Assembly (NCBI RefSeq): GCF_014649495.1
Contig: NZ_BMTD01000001.1
Location: 1,056,762 to 1,120,761, forward strand
DNA length: 64,000 bases
Source of the DNA: Streptomyces filipinensis
Lineage (GTDB): Bacteria; Actinomycetota; Actinomycetes; Streptomycetales; Streptomycetaceae
Reading direction: 5' to 3'
A model generated the notes under the pieces. It did no database searches and was not told where the DNA came from. It saw nothing but the letters and a program-made list of their open reading frames with translations. Positions 45,006 to 54,183 of the stretch are shown here, one piece after another. Within the stretch, counting starts at the first letter, position 1. The number at the start of each line of letters is the position of its first letter. A program made the translations under genes and the position numbers.

Positions 45006-45064
45006 GCGTACCGGGCCGTGCCGTAGTCTCGTCCCCAGTCAGGCACCTAGGTTGAGGGACTCAC

Positions 45065-45709
45065 GTGGCAGAGGCGGAGCGCATCATCGGTACGCCGGAC
45101 ACCCCGGACGACAGCGGCGAGCAGACGGCGGCGGCCGGAGCCCGCCCCGGCTCGGGCGCGTCCACCGCGCCCGGTGTGTCCGGCGCGGGTGAGCAGCAGG
45201 CCGCGGCACGGGTGCGGGGCCGCCGCGGACGCCGGATCGCCCTGCTGTTCGCGGTCGCCGCGTTCGCCTACGCCCTGGACCTGATCAGCAAGATGCTCGT
45301 GGTCGCCAAGCTGGAGGGGCACGCGCCGATCAAGCTGATCGGGGACTGGCTGGAGCTGAACGCCATCCGCAACCCGGGCGCGGCCTTCGGTGTCGGCGCG
45401 GCCTTCACGATCATCTTCACCCTGATCGCGGCGGCCGTGATCGTGGTGATCATCCGCCTGGCCCGCAAGCTCTACAGCTACCCCTGGGCCATCGCGCTCG
45501 GCCTGCTGCTCGGCGGCGCCCTCGGCAACCTCACCGACCGGATCTTCCGCTCGCCCGGCGTCTTCGAGGGCAAGGTCGTGGACTTCATCGCGCCCAAGGG
45601 CTTCGCCGTGTTCAACCTGGCGGACTCGGCGATCGTGTGCGGCGGCATCCTGATCGTGCTGCTGTCCTTCCGCGGACTGGACCCGGACGGCACGGTCCAC
45701 AAGGACTGA
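45065..45709 (+). CDS. lspA: Lipoprotein signal peptidase LspA
   Basis: Aspartic protease removing signal peptides from prolipoproteins, 214 residues. An unusual about 55-residue Ala/Gly-rich cytoplasmic extension is followed by four helices. Catalytic Asp158 ([10 protein letters not shown]) and Asp187 (FNLADSAIV) are present, plus [12 protein letters not shown] and VVDFI. GTG at 45065 with TTGAGGGA upstream. It follows the ileS locus as in many bacteria and is 63 nt from the pseudouridine synthase. Confidence 0.96.
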   Translation: MAEAERIIGTPDTPDDSGEQTAAAGARPGSGASTAPGVSGAGEQQAAARVRGRRGRRIALLFAVAAFAYALDLISKMLVVAKLEGHAPIKLIGDWLELNAIRNPGAAFGVGAAFTIIFTLIAAAVIVVIIRLARKLYSYPWAIALGLLLGGALGNLTDRIFRSPGVFEGKVVDFIAPKGFAVFNLADSAIVCGGILIVLLSFRGLDPDGTVHKD

Positions 45710-45772
45710 GCCCCGACGGAGTTGTCCACAGGCGCGTTCGGGGTGCTGCGGCCCGTCCGGCATACTCGACGG

Positions 45773-46717
45773 GTGAGCACGATTCCCGAGATCCGTACCC
45801 TGCCCGTGCCCGACGGCCTGGAGGGCGAGCGCGTCGACGCCGCCATCTCCCGCATGTTCGGCTTCTCCCGCACGAAGGCCGCGGAGCTGGCCGCAGCCGG
45901 CAAGGTCCAGGTCGACGGCGCGGTGGTCGGCAAGTCCGAGCGGGTGCGCGGCGGCGCCTGGCTTGAGGTCGAGATGCCGCAGGCGCCCGCGCCGGTGCAG
46001 GTGGTCGCCGAGCCGGTCGAGGGCATGGAGATCGTGCACGACGACGAGGACGTCGTCGTGATCGTCAAGCCGGTCGGCGTGGCCGCGCACCCGTCGCCGG
46101 GCTGGAGCGGGCCCACCGTCATCGGCGGCCTCGCCGCCGCCGGGTACCGGATCTCCACCTCCGGCGCCGCCGAGCGCCAGGGCATCGTGCACCGCCTGGA
46201 CGTCGGCACCTCGGGCCTGATGGTGGTCGCCAAGTCGGAGCGGGCGTACACATCGCTCAAGCGCCAGTTCAAGGAGCGCACGGTCGACAAGCACTACCAC
46301 ACCCTCGTCCAGGGCCACCCGGACCCCACGAGCGGCACGATCGACGCGCCCATCGGCCGCCACCCGAACCACGACTACAAGTGGGCGGTCACGGCCGAAG
46401 GCAAGCCCTCCGTGACGCACTACGACCTCATCGAGGCGTTCCGTGCCGCCTCCCTGCTGGACGTGAAGCTGGAGACCGGCCGCACCCACCAGATCCGCGT
46501 CCACATGTCCGCCCACCGCCACCCCTGCGTCGGTGACCTCACCTACGGAGCCGACCCCACCCTCGCCAAGCGGCTGCGCCTGACCCGCCAGTGGCTGCAC
46601 GCCGTGCGCCTGGGCTTCGAGCACCCCGGGGACGGCCAGTGGGTCGAGTTCGCGAGCGACTACCCCGAGGACCTGCAGGAGGCCCTCGAACAGGTCCGCG
46701 AGGAGACGTACGCGTGA
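45773..46717 (+). CDS. RluD-type 23S rRNA pseudouridine synthase
   Basis: RluA/RluD-family enzyme of 314 residues. An N-terminal S4 RNA-binding domain ([31 protein letters not shown]) precedes the catalytic domain with Asp143 in [17 protein letters not shown], then [15 protein letters not shown] and [14 protein letters not shown]. The target is probably U1911/1915/1917-type positions, but RluA-family specificity cannot be fixed from sequence. GTG at 45773 ([11 protein letters not shown]). The stop overlaps the next GTG. Confidence 0.94.
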   Translation: MSTIPEIRTLPVPDGLEGERVDAAISRMFGFSRTKAAELAAAGKVQVDGAVVGKSERVRGGAWLEVEMPQAPAPVQVVAEPVEGMEIVHDDEDVVVIVKPVGVAAHPSPGWSGPTVIGGLAAAGYRISTSGAAERQGIVHRLDVGTSGLMVVAKSERAYTSLKRQFKERTVDKHYHTLVQGHPDPTSGTIDAPIGRHPNHDYKWAVTAEGKPSVTHYDLIEAFRAASLLDVKLETGRTHQIRVHMSAHRHPCVGDLTYGADPTLAKRLRLTRQWLHAVRLGFEHPGDGQWVEFASDYPEDLQEALEQVREETYA

Positions 46718-47181
46718 GCACGCCGTACACCGTCCGGATCGCCGCGGACCCCGCCGACCGCGAGGCGTGCTTCGCGGTCCGCAAGGAGGTCTTCGTCGTC
46801 GAACAGGGCGTCGCCGAGGACATCGAGTACGACGCCTACGACGCGGTCGCGGTGCACGTCCTGGCGGTCCGCGGGGACGGCGTGCCGCTCGGCACGGGAC
46901 GTCTGCTGCTCGGCGAGGCCGCGGCGGCGAAGACGGGCGGGGACGCCTCGGTGGGCTCCCTGGGGCGGCTCGCCGTCTCCCGCGAGGCCCGCGGGCTGGG
47001 TGTCGGCGTGGCCCTGGTGCGGGCCGTCGAGGACGCGGCACGCGCGCGCGGCCTCGCCGCGGTGGACCTGCACGCGCAGACCCACGCCCTGGGTTTCTAC
47101 GAGCGCCTCGGCTATGTGGCGTACGGCCCGGAGTTCCCGGACGCCGGCATCCCGCACCGGGCGATGCGCCGGTCCCTCTAG
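46714..47181 (+). CDS. GNAT-family N-acetyltransferase
   Basis: A 155-residue acetyltransferase of the ElaA/YjcF-like kind: the start [19 protein letters not shown] is typical of that subgroup. The acetyl-CoA loop is [18 protein letters not shown] (R-x-x-G-x-G/A type), followed by [20 protein letters not shown]. The GTG at 46714 overlaps the pseudouridine-synthase stop (GTGA), so the two are translationally coupled. The substrate is unknown. Confidence 0.93.
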   Translation: MSTPYTVRIAADPADREACFAVRKEVFVVEQGVAEDIEYDAYDAVAVHVLAVRGDGVPLGTGRLLLGEAAAAKTGGDASVGSLGRLAVSREARGLGVGVALVRAVEDAARARGLAAVDLHAQTHALGFYERLGYVAYGPEFPDAGIPHRAMRRSL

Positions 47182-47275
47182 ACGTGTGCCGCGCCGCCGG
47201 GCGGCAGGCGTCCGTGCCGGCGCGATGGCAGGCTTGAGGCCTGCCGTGTGAGCGTCGACCCCCGGAGCGCCGGCC

Positions 47276-48862
47276 GTGGATCAGTTGGCCCTGCTGTTCG
47301 TACTGCTGCTCGGGGCCCTGGTGAGCGTCCCGGTGGGCGACCGGTTCGGGGTGCCGGCGCCGGTGCTGATGACGCTGTTCGGCGGGGTCCTCGCGGTGGC
47401 CGACTTCGTGCCCGACGTGGACATCCCGCCGGACCTGATCCTGCCCGGGCTGCTGCCCCCGCTGCTCTACGCCGCCGTACGCCGCACCTCCTGGCGTCAG
47501 TTCGCGGCCAACATCCGCCCGATCTTCCTGCTGGCCGTCGCCCTGGTGTTCGTGACGACGGTGTGCGTGGCCTTCGTCGCCAACGCGATCGTGCCGGGGC
47601 TGCCGATCGCCGCCGCCGTCGCGCTCGGCGCGCTGATCGCCCCGCCCGACCCGGTCGCCGCGACCAGCGTCGCCGGGCAGCTCGGGCTGCCGCGCCGCCT
47701 GGTGTCGATCCTGGAGGGCGAGGGCCTCTTCAACGACGTCACGGCCATCGTGCTGTACCACGTGGCCGTCGCCGCGGCCGTGAGCGGCTCGTTCTCGCCC
47801 TGGCGGGCCGGCCTGGACCTGGTGCTGTCCGCCGTCGTCGCGGTGGCCGTGGGCCTGGTGCTCGGCTGGGGCGCGAACAAGCTGATGGACCTGCTGGGCG
47901 ATCCCACCCTGCAGATCGGCATGACCCTGCTGGTGCCCTACGCCTCCTACGTGCTCGCGGAGAAGCTGCGGGGCTCGGGCGTGCTGGCGGTGCTCACCAC
48001 GGCGCTCTTCCTCGCCGAGTACGCCAGCGACGCCGACGACGTGATGACCCGGCTCGCCGGGCACACCTTCTGGGACATCATCGACACGCTCGTCACGGGT
48101 GTGGCCTTCGGGCTCATCGGCCTGGAGCTGCACAACGCCATTCGCACGGCCCAGGGGCGCTGGGGCGAGATGCTCGGCTGGTCCGCCGCCGTCGTGGGCG
48201 TGGTGATCGTCGTACGGCTGGTGTGGCTGCTGCCCGCGACCTGGCTGACCAAGCGGCTGCACGCGCGGCGGGACTACGACGAGGAGATCCCGGTGAGCTG
48301 GCGGGAGACCGTCGTGATGTGGTGGTCCGGGATGCGCGGGGTGGCCTCGGTGGCGCTGGCGCTGGCCGTCCCGCTGAAGACCGGTGACGGATCCCCGTTC
48401 CCCGACCGGGACGAGATCATCTTCATCGCCTTCGGGGTGATCATCGTCACGCTGGTCCTGCAGGGGCTCACCCTGCCGTCGCTGGTGAGGTGGCTGAGGG
48501 TGCAGGCCGACTCCGAGCGCGAGAAGGAGTTCGAGAAGGAGCTGGCGGTGCGGGCCGCGAAGGCCGCCAAGCGCCGGCTGAGGGAGATCGAGCAGGTGGA
48601 GGACCTGCCGGAGGAACTGTCGGAGCAGATGCTGCGCCGCGCCTTCGACATCGGGATCCGGATCAGCCCCGACATGGGGGAGGAGGAGCGCAGGGAGGCG
48701 CAGCACCAGCGGGTCAGGCGGCTGAAGCGGATCCGGCGCATCCAGAACGAGATGCTCAGTGCGGCGCGGCACGAGGTGCTGGCGGCACGGAGCGAGCCGG
48801 GCGCGGATCCCGAGATCGTGGACCGGGTGCTCCGGCATCTGGACGTGCGCAGTCTGCGCTGA
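47276..48862 (+). CDS. CPA1-family Na+/H+ antiporter
   Basis: A 528-residue NhaP/NHE-type antiporter with about 12 helices. The CPA1 motifs ALIAPPDPVAATSV and LEGEGLFNDVTAIVLYHVAV hold the ion-binding Asp residues, and WWSGMRGVASVALALAVPL is the family glycine-arginine helix. The C-terminal about 110 residues are cytoplasmic, charged and coiled-coil-like (REKEFEKELAVRAAKAAKRR), likely regulatory. GTG at 47276 (VDQLALLFV). Role: pH and sodium homeostasis. Confidence 0.94.
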   Translation: MDQLALLFVLLLGALVSVPVGDRFGVPAPVLMTLFGGVLAVADFVPDVDIPPDLILPGLLPPLLYAAVRRTSWRQFAANIRPIFLLAVALVFVTTVCVAFVANAIVPGLPIAAAVALGALIAPPDPVAATSVAGQLGLPRRLVSILEGEGLFNDVTAIVLYHVAVAAAVSGSFSPWRAGLDLVLSAVVAVAVGLVLGWGANKLMDLLGDPTLQIGMTLLVPYASYVLAEKLRGSGVLAVLTTALFLAEYASDADDVMTRLAGHTFWDIIDTLVTGVAFGLIGLELHNAIRTAQGRWGEMLGWSAAVVGVVIVVRLVWLLPATWLTKRLHARRDYDEEIPVSWRETVVMWWSGMRGVASVALALAVPLKTGDGSPFPDRDEIIFIAFGVIIVTLVLQGLTLPSLVRWLRVQADSEREKEFEKELAVRAAKAAKRRLREIEQVEDLPEELSEQMLRRAFDIGIRISPDMGEEERREAQHQRVRRLKRIRRIQNEMLSAARHEVLAARSEPGADPEIVDRVLRHLDVRSLR

Positions 48863-48878
48863 GCACCCACCCGCACCG

Positions 48879-48935
48879 CCCGCGGCACCGCCTCCGGCCC
48901 GCGGCACCGCCTCCGGCCCGCGGCACCGCCTCCGG
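48879..48935. repeat. 19-bp tandem repeat, three identical copies
   Basis: CCCGCGGCACCGCCTCCGG occurs at 48879-48897, 48898-48916 and 48917-48935 with no mismatch, followed by CACCGG. It fills the 79-bp convergent gap between the antiporter and MscS genes and ends 6 bp before the MscS stop end. Confidence 0.9.
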
Positions 48936-48941
48936 CACCGG

Positions 48942-50048
48942 TCAGCCGCGGCCGGTGCGGGGGAAGTCGTAGGCCTTGCGCAGCGATGCGCCGTCGGGCG
49001 GCGGGATGCGGCTCGGCGGGTGTACGGCCTCCGCGGTGTTGACCCGGGGAAGGGCGTAGGGGTGTTCCGTCGACAGCCAGGTGATCATCTGCTCGCGGAC
49101 CGTGACCCGTACCGTCCAGATGTCGTCGGCGTCCTTCGCGGTCACCAGGGCGCGCACCTGCAGGGTGTTCGGTGTGGTGTCCGTCACCACCAGGCCGTAG
49201 GCGCGGCCGTCCCAGGCCGGGCACCGGCGCAGGATGTCCCGCAGCTTCTCGCGCATGGCCTCGATCGGCGCGCTGTGGTCGAGGTGCCAGTAGACGATGC
49301 CCGTCATCTGCGGGGTGCCGCGGGACCAGTTCTCGAAGGGCTTGGACGTGAAATACGACACGGGCATGGTGATCCGGCGCTCGTCCCAGGTCCGCACCGT
49401 GAGGAAGGTGAGGGTGATCTCCTCGACGGTGCCCCACTCGCCGTCCACCACGACGGTGTCGCCTATGCGCACCATGTCGCCGAAGGCGATCTGCAGCCCG
49501 GCGAACATGTTCGACAGCGTCGACTGGGCGGCCACACCGGCCACGATGCCGAGGATGCCGGCCGACGCCAGCAGTGAGGCACCGGCCGCGCGCATCGCCG
49601 GGAACGTCAACAGCATCGAGGCGGCGGCCACGACGATGACGATCGCGGACACCACCCGCATGATCAGCTCCACCTGGGTGCGCACCCGGCGCACCCGCGC
49701 CGCGTCCCGGTGGGCGCGCGCGTAGCGGCTGTAGGTCGTCTCGACGATCGCCGAGGCGATCCGGATCACCAGCCAGGCGGCGGATCCGATCAGCACCAGC
49801 GTCAGCGTCCGGCCGATGCCGGCCTGGTGCCGCTCCAGCAGCTTCGTCTGGTCGAACGACCCGCGGAGCAGGGCGGCGCACAGCACGAGCTGGTAGGGGA
49901 TGCGGGCCCGGCGCAGCAGCCCCCACAGGGGCGTGTCGTGGTCGCGTTCGTCGGCCTTGCGCAGCAGCCGGTCGGTGCCCCAGCCGATGGCCAGGGTCAG
50001 CAGCACCGAGCCGCCGAGCACGAGCAGGGGGCGGAGTACGGTCTCCAT
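48942..50048 (-). CDS. MscS-family mechanosensitive ion channel
   Basis: A 368-residue protein. Five predicted helices include the pore helix (ASLLASAGILGIVAGVAAQSTLSNMFAGLQIAF), followed by the MscS beta domain (VRIGDTVVVDGEWGTVEEITLTFLTVRTWDERRITMPVSYF) and an alpha/beta C-terminal domain. It resembles the larger actinobacterial YnaI-like subgroup. ATG at 50048 with AGGAG and GGAGG just upstream. Opens under membrane tension to release osmolytes. Divergent from the hydrolase at 50154. Confidence 0.93.
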   Translation of the reverse strand: METVLRPLLVLGGSVLLTLAIGWGTDRLLRKADERDHDTPLWGLLRRARIPYQLVLCAALLRGSFDQTKLLERHQAGIGRTLTLVLIGSAAWLVIRIASAIVETTYSRYARAHRDAARVRRVRTQVELIMRVVSAIVIVVAAASMLLTFPAMRAAGASLLASAGILGIVAGVAAQSTLSNMFAGLQIAFGDMVRIGDTVVVDGEWGTVEEITLTFLTVRTWDERRITMPVSYFTSKPFENWSRGTPQMTGIVYWHLDHSAPIEAMREKLRDILRRCPAWDGRAYGLVVTDTTPNTLQVRALVTAKDADDIWTVRVTVREQMITWLSTEHPYALPRVNTAEAVHPPSRIPPPDGASLRKAYDFPRTGRG

Positions 50049-50153
50049 GCCTCCGCTCCTAACCGGCCTGCGGCGGGCATGAACATGTGAGTTCGGCGCG
50101 TTCCTGGGTACGGCGGCACCGGCACCGTCGTATCCGGCTGGCACCATGGCCTC

Positions 50154-50732
50154 ATGAACATCATGCTTTTTCACTCGACCTACGGCCTCAGGCCCGCGGT
50201 GCGTGACGCCGCGGACCGGCTGCGCGCGGCGGGCCACGAGGTGTGGACGCCGGACCTCTTCGAGGGGCGCACGTTCGACACCGTCGAGGAGGGCATGGAG
50301 TTCAACGAGCGGACCGGCAAGGAGGAGCTGCTGAAGCGGGCCGTGCTGGCGGCGGCTCCGTACTCCGAGCGAGGGCTGGTCTACGCCGGGTTCTCGCTCG
50401 GCGCCTCCATCGCGCAGACCCTCGCCCTCGGCGACGACAAGGCGCGCGGGCTGCTGCTTCTGCACGGCACGTCGGACATCGCGCCGACCGCGCACGTGGA
50501 CGGGCTGCCGGTGCAGCTGCACGTGGCCGAGCCGGACCCGTTCGAGACGGACGACTGGCTGAGCGCCTGGTATCTGCAGATGGGCCGGACCGGAGCCGAT
50601 GTGGAGGTCTACCGGTACGCGGGCGCCGGGCACCTCTACACCGACCCGGAGCTGCCGGACTACGACGCCGAGGCCGCCGAGGCCACCTGGCGGGTGGCGC
50701 TCGGCTTCCTCGACGGCCTGCGGTCCGCGTAG
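50154..50732 (+). CDS. Dienelactone hydrolase-family protein with serine nucleophile
   Basis: A 192-residue alpha/beta hydrolase of the DLH family. The start MNIMLFHSTYGLRPAVRDAADRL and EVWTPDLFEG are typical. The nucleophile elbow reads GFSLGAS, with Ser where classical dienelactone hydrolase has Cys. The acid (EPDPFE) and His (GAGHLYTDP) follow. A general esterase is more likely than true dienelactone hydrolase, because no aromatic-degradation genes are near. Stands alone. Confidence 0.9.
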   Translation: MNIMLFHSTYGLRPAVRDAADRLRAAGHEVWTPDLFEGRTFDTVEEGMEFNERTGKEELLKRAVLAAAPYSERGLVYAGFSLGASIAQTLALGDDKARGLLLLHGTSDIAPTAHVDGLPVQLHVAEPDPFETDDWLSAWYLQMGRTGADVEVYRYAGAGHLYTDPELPDYDAEAAEATWRVALGFLDGLRSA

Positions 50733-50739
50733 CCGGCGG

Positions 50740-52410
50740 TTACACCGGGTCGTAGGTCCGCTCGACCTTCTGCGTGCCGCTGCGGGTGCGGTAGGAGCGC
50801 ACCCACTTGGAGGTCGCGCCCGCGTCGGTGCGGTCCGACAGGACGTAGTAGTCCATCTGCGCGCGGCCGGCGGTGATGTCCAGCACGCCGTAGCCGTGCC
50901 GGTCGGTGTCCACCCAGTGGACGTGCCGGTTGGCGGCCTCGATGACCGGCGCGGCGAGCGCGGAGACCGTGCCCTCGGGGACCTTGACGATGTCGTCGAG
51001 GTTGTCGGAGGTCACCGACGTGATGACGAACTCGGTGGCCGCCGACGGCGACAGCGGGTAGGTGCCCGCGTCCACCGGCACGTCGTTGGCCCAGGACATG
51101 TGGATGTCACCGGTCAGGAAGACGGTGTTGCCGATGGCGTTCGAGCGCAGGTGGTCGAGCAGTTCACGGCGGTCGTGGGTGTAGCCGTCCCACTGGTCGG
51201 TGTTGACGCCGATGCCGTCCTGCGGCAGACCGAGCAGCTTGGCGAGCGGCTTGAGCAGGTCGGCGGTCAGGGAGCCGATGACGAACGGCGCGATCATCAC
51301 GGAGTTGCCGACCAGCCGCCACTTGGTGTCGGAGGCCTTCAACCCGGTCTTCAGCCAGTCCAGTTGGGCCCGGCCGGTGATGGTCCGGGTCGGGTCGTCC
51401 ACCGAGCCGCTGCCGGCGGACGCCTGCTGGGAGCGGAACGAGCGCAGGTCCAGCAGGGACAGGTCGGCGAGCTTGCCGAAGCGCAGCCGCCGGTAGGTGG
51501 TGCCCTCGACTGCGGGACGGACGGGCATCCACTCGAAGTAGGCCTGCTTGGCGGCCGCCTTGCGGGCGGTCCAGGCGCCCTCGGCGCCCTCGGTGTGGTT
51601 GACCGCACCGCCCGACCACGCGTTGTCGGCGAACTCGTGGTCGTCCCAGATCGCGATGACCGGGGCCTTCACGTGCAGGGCCTGAAGGTCCGGGTCGGTC
51701 TTGTACGTGGCGTGCCGGACGCGGTAGTCGGCGAGGGTGATGGTCTCGTTGGCGGGCGCGTGCGGGCGGACGACCGTGCCGCGGGCCGCGTACTCGCCGG
51801 ACTTGTACTCGTAGATGTAGTCGCCGAGATGCAGCCAGGCGTCCAGGTCGCCCCGGGCCGCGAGGTGGCGGTAGGCGGAGAAGTAGCCGCCCTCCCAGTT
51901 GGCGCAGGAGACCACGCCGAAGCGGAGGCCGCTGACGTCCGCGTTCGCCGCCGGCGCGGTGCGGGTGCGCGCCACCGGCGAGTCGGTGCCGCCGGCCGAG
52001 AACCGGAACCAGTAGTCGGTGGCCGGTTCCAGACCGCGGACATCGGCCTTCACGGTGTGGTCGGAGACGGCGCTCGCGGTGACGGAGCCCTTGGCGACGA
52101 TGCTGGTGAACGCCTTGTCCTTGGCGACGACCCAGTCCACCTCGGTGTCCGGGCCCAGCCCGGAGCCCGCGGTGGCCTCCGGCGTCGGGGTCACCCGGGT
52201 CCACAGCAGGATGCCGTCGGGCAGGGGGTCACCGGAGGCGACGCCGTGCAGGAAGGCGGGGGCCTGGTCGGCGGCGCGCGCCGGGAGGGCGGCGGCGAGC
52301 GGGCCCGCCAGCACAGCGGTCGCCGCCGCGGCCTTGACGACCGTACGGCGGCGAGGGGAGAAGGAGTTGAGGCCTGTGGACGCCTCGGATGCTCTGTATC
52401 GACTGGTCAC
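50740..52410 (-). CDS. phoD: PhoD-type alkaline phosphatase/phosphodiesterase, Tat-exported
   Basis: Secreted phosphatase releasing phosphate from esters, 556 residues. The N-terminus has a twin-arginine signal (SPRRRTVVK, Arg20-22), a hydrophobic stretch and a likely cleavage after ARA (about residue 46). PhoD motifs include [56 protein letters not shown] and [10 protein letters not shown], which bind Fe and Ca in B. subtilis PhoD. GTG start at 52410, close behind a perfect inverted repeat and without a Shine-Dalgarno. I see no certain PHO box. Confidence 0.94.
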   Translation of the reverse strand: MTSRYRASEASTGLNSFSPRRRTVVKAAAATAVLAGPLAAALPARAADQAPAFLHGVASGDPLPDGILLWTRVTPTPEATAGSGLGPDTEVDWVVAKDKAFTSIVAKGSVTASAVSDHTVKADVRGLEPATDYWFRFSAGGTDSPVARTRTAPAANADVSGLRFGVVSCANWEGGYFSAYRHLAARGDLDAWLHLGDYIYEYKSGEYAARGTVVRPHAPANETITLADYRVRHATYKTDPDLQALHVKAPVIAIWDDHEFADNAWSGGAVNHTEGAEGAWTARKAAAKQAYFEWMPVRPAVEGTTYRRLRFGKLADLSLLDLRSFRSQQASAGSGSVDDPTRTITGRAQLDWLKTGLKASDTKWRLVGNSVMIAPFVIGSLTADLLKPLAKLLGLPQDGIGVNTDQWDGYTHDRRELLDHLRSNAIGNTVFLTGDIHMSWANDVPVDAGTYPLSPSAATEFVITSVTSDNLDDIVKVPEGTVSALAAPVIEAANRHVHWVDTDRHGYGVLDITAGRAQMDYYVLSDRTDAGATSKWVRSYRTRSGTQKVERTYDPV

Positions 52411-52411
52411 G

Positions 52412-52433
52412 ACCGATCAGGTTACTGATCGGT
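52412..52433. promoter_or_regulatory. Perfect inverted repeat at the phoD start
   Basis: ACCGATCAG-GTTA-CTGATCGGT, 9-bp arms. On the minus strand it contains TAACCT ending 8 nt before the GTG, so it overlaps a possible -10 of a leaderless phoD transcript. An operator position is likely. Confidence 0.55.
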
Positions 52434-52440
52434 ATGAGCA

Positions 52441-52473
52441 AGAGCGGGCGAACTCCGAAAGTTCGCCCGCTCT
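52441..52473 (-). terminator. Hairpin terminator after the DsbA-like gene
   Basis: AGAGCGGGCGAACT pairs perfectly (14 bp) with AGTTCGCCCGCTCT around CCGAA. It starts 30 bp beyond the DsbA-like stop and separates that gene from phoD on the same strand. Confidence 0.85.
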
Positions 52474-52502
52474 TCACACGGAGGCCGGTTTCCGAGGGGC
52501 CG

Positions 52503-53345
52503 TCAGCTCTTGAGGGCCGCGTCCACAAGCCTGTTGAAGTCCGCCACCGACATGGGCGGGTGGCCCTGGCTGTCGATGACGAGCATCTTGCCGTTCATGA
52601 CGAAGCTCGGGGTGCCGCGCACGCCGTCCTTGTTGGTGTCCCAGGTCTTCGACATGGCCAGCGCCCAGGCGTCGTAGGTGCCGCTCTTCACGGCCTTCTG
52701 GAACGCCGCGTTGTTCTTCAGTGCCGGGACGGTGTCGGCGACCTCCAGGAGGTAGTCGTCGCTCTTGAACTTGTCCTCCGTCTCGGCGGGGTGGTACTTC
52801 GCGGAGTACAGCGCGCTCTTGTACTCCAGGAACGCCTCCGGGCTGACGTTCAGCGCGGCTCCCATGGCGCTCATGGCGTTCTTGGAGCCCTCGCCGTTGG
52901 TGCCGATCTTGCCGTTCTTCAGCGAGTCGCCGTCGAGGAAGGTGCCGCCGATGTACTGGATCTTGAACTTGCCGTCGTCGATGTCCTTCTTCACGGTCGG
53001 GCCGACGGCCTGCTCGAAGGAGGCGCACACGGGGCAGCGCGGGTCCTCGTAGACCTTGAGGGTCTTCTTGGCGGTGTCCTTGCCGATGACGACCGTGGTG
53101 CCGTCGGTGCCCGTGGTGTGGGCCGGGGCGACGACCTTGGCGTCCTTCAGGCCCTCCCAGTAGCTGGGCTTGCTCGCCTGCACGACGGCGTAGCCGATGC
53201 CGCCGGCCGCGGCCAGCACGGCCACGACCGAGGCGGCCACGATGACCTGCCGCTTGGCCTTGTCGCGCTTGGCCTGCCGCTCGCGCTCCTGCCGCAGCCG
53301 CTCCCGGGCCGCCGTCTTCGCCGTCTGGCTGTTCCGCTTGCTCAT
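52503..53345 (-). CDS. Membrane-anchored DsbA-like thioredoxin-fold protein
   Basis: A 280-residue extracytoplasmic thiol-disulfide protein. A charged start (RERLRQERERQAKRDKAKRQ) precedes one helix (residues about 33-56). The thioredoxin fold has the CxxC active site Cys104-Pro-Val-Cys107 (YEDPRCPVCASFE) and the cis-proline segment GTPSFVMNGK. This is the BdbD/DsbA-type organisation common in actinobacteria. ATG at 53345 with GGAG 9 nt upstream. It follows a small membrane protein gene on the same strand, a possible redox partner. Confidence 0.93.
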   Translation of the reverse strand: MSKRNSQTAKTAARERLRQERERQAKRDKAKRQVIVAASVVAVLAAAGGIGYAVVQASKPSYWEGLKDAKVVAPAHTTGTDGTTVVIGKDTAKKTLKVYEDPRCPVCASFEQAVGPTVKKDIDDGKFKIQYIGGTFLDGDSLKNGKIGTNGEGSKNAMSAMGAALNVSPEAFLEYKSALYSAKYHPAETEDKFKSDDYLLEVADTVPALKNNAAFQKAVKSGTYDAWALAMSKTWDTNKDGVRGTPSFVMNGKMLVIDSQGHPPMSVADFNRLVDAALKS

Positions 53346-53425
53346 GTGGGTGATCTCCATGTGGGACGCGCACAGGTCGTACGCGGGATACGTGTGGGGG
53401 ACTGGAGGTGCTCAGGCGCTGCCGC

Positions 53426-54115
53426 TCACAGGGCGGCGGCAGCGGGGGAGCACGGCGGTCCACGCCGTCCCAGGGAGTGCACGAGAAGCCGGTCGCGGGC
53501 GGCGACGCGGCGCGGCGCCGGGCGCGGCACCCGGCGGACCGGGGCCGGCCGGACGGAGACCGCGGCCACCGCGAGCAGCAGCGGCCGGAAGGTGGTGGCG
53601 CCGACCGCGCGCAGCAGCTGGGCCAGCGCCCGCTCGCCCCGGCGCAGCCAGGCGGCGGCGAGCAGGCCCACGCCGATGTGCGCGGCGAGCAGCAGCCAGG
53701 CGGCCACCGGACTGGCGTGCGCGAGCAGGGCCTCCGGGCGGCCCTGGGCGCGGGTCATCTGAGCCAGCGGGGTGCCGACCGCGCCGCCCTCGCACAGCAC
53801 CTTGAAGCCGAAGGCGTGCAGCGGGCCGGCGACCGGGCCGCCCGCCCGGCCGTAGCAGGCGTGCTGGCCGGTGGTGAACACCGTGTCGGCGGCCAGTTCC
53901 AGCGGGATCAGCAGGGCCGCGATCCGGCCGAAACCGCGCTCCCGGCCCGCCAGCGCGTACGCGGTGACGAACACCCCGGCGGAGACCGCCAGCACGCTCG
54001 TCACCGGCAGCGGGGCCCGCGACAGCAGCACGTGCGACGCGGTGCTGAGCGTCACGACGACAGCCGTGAACAGCGCCGCGCGTACGGCTCTGAGCTGGGC
54101 CCCGGATATGTCCAT
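53426..54115 (-). CDS. Integral membrane protein of unknown function upstream of DsbA-like gene
   Basis: A 229-residue protein with about five helices (residues about 12-30, 38-57, 62-80, 136-157, 165-188) and a basic Arg/Pro-rich C-terminal tail. The segment between helices 3 and 4 carries HACYGRAGGPVAGPLHAFGFKVLC, with Cys87, Cys108 and two His. ATG at 54115 (MDISGAQLR). No family recognised. It lies 80 bp upstream of the DsbA-like gene on the same strand. A role as membrane partner of the thiol oxidase is only a suggestion. Confidence 0.75.
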   Translation of the reverse strand: MDISGAQLRAVRAALFTAVVVTLSTASHVLLSRAPLPVTSVLAVSAGVFVTAYALAGRERGFGRIAALLIPLELAADTVFTTGQHACYGRAGGPVAGPLHAFGFKVLCEGGAVGTPLAQMTRAQGRPEALLAHASPVAAWLLLAAHIGVGLLAAAWLRRGERALAQLLRAVGATTFRPLLLAVAAVSVRPAPVRRVPRPAPRRVAARDRLLVHSLGRRGPPCSPAAAAL

Positions 54116-54183
54116 AGCGAAAGAAGAGTCTGTCACGTACGCGGTTAAGGGACCCCTAAAGGGTGCCTGTGGGTGCGCGTAGG

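Noticed and set aside
45047..48907. A 1286-codon open frame on the minus strand
   Set aside because: It runs opposite to lspA, the pseudouridine synthase, the GNAT and the antiporter genes, all with clear motifs on the plus strand.
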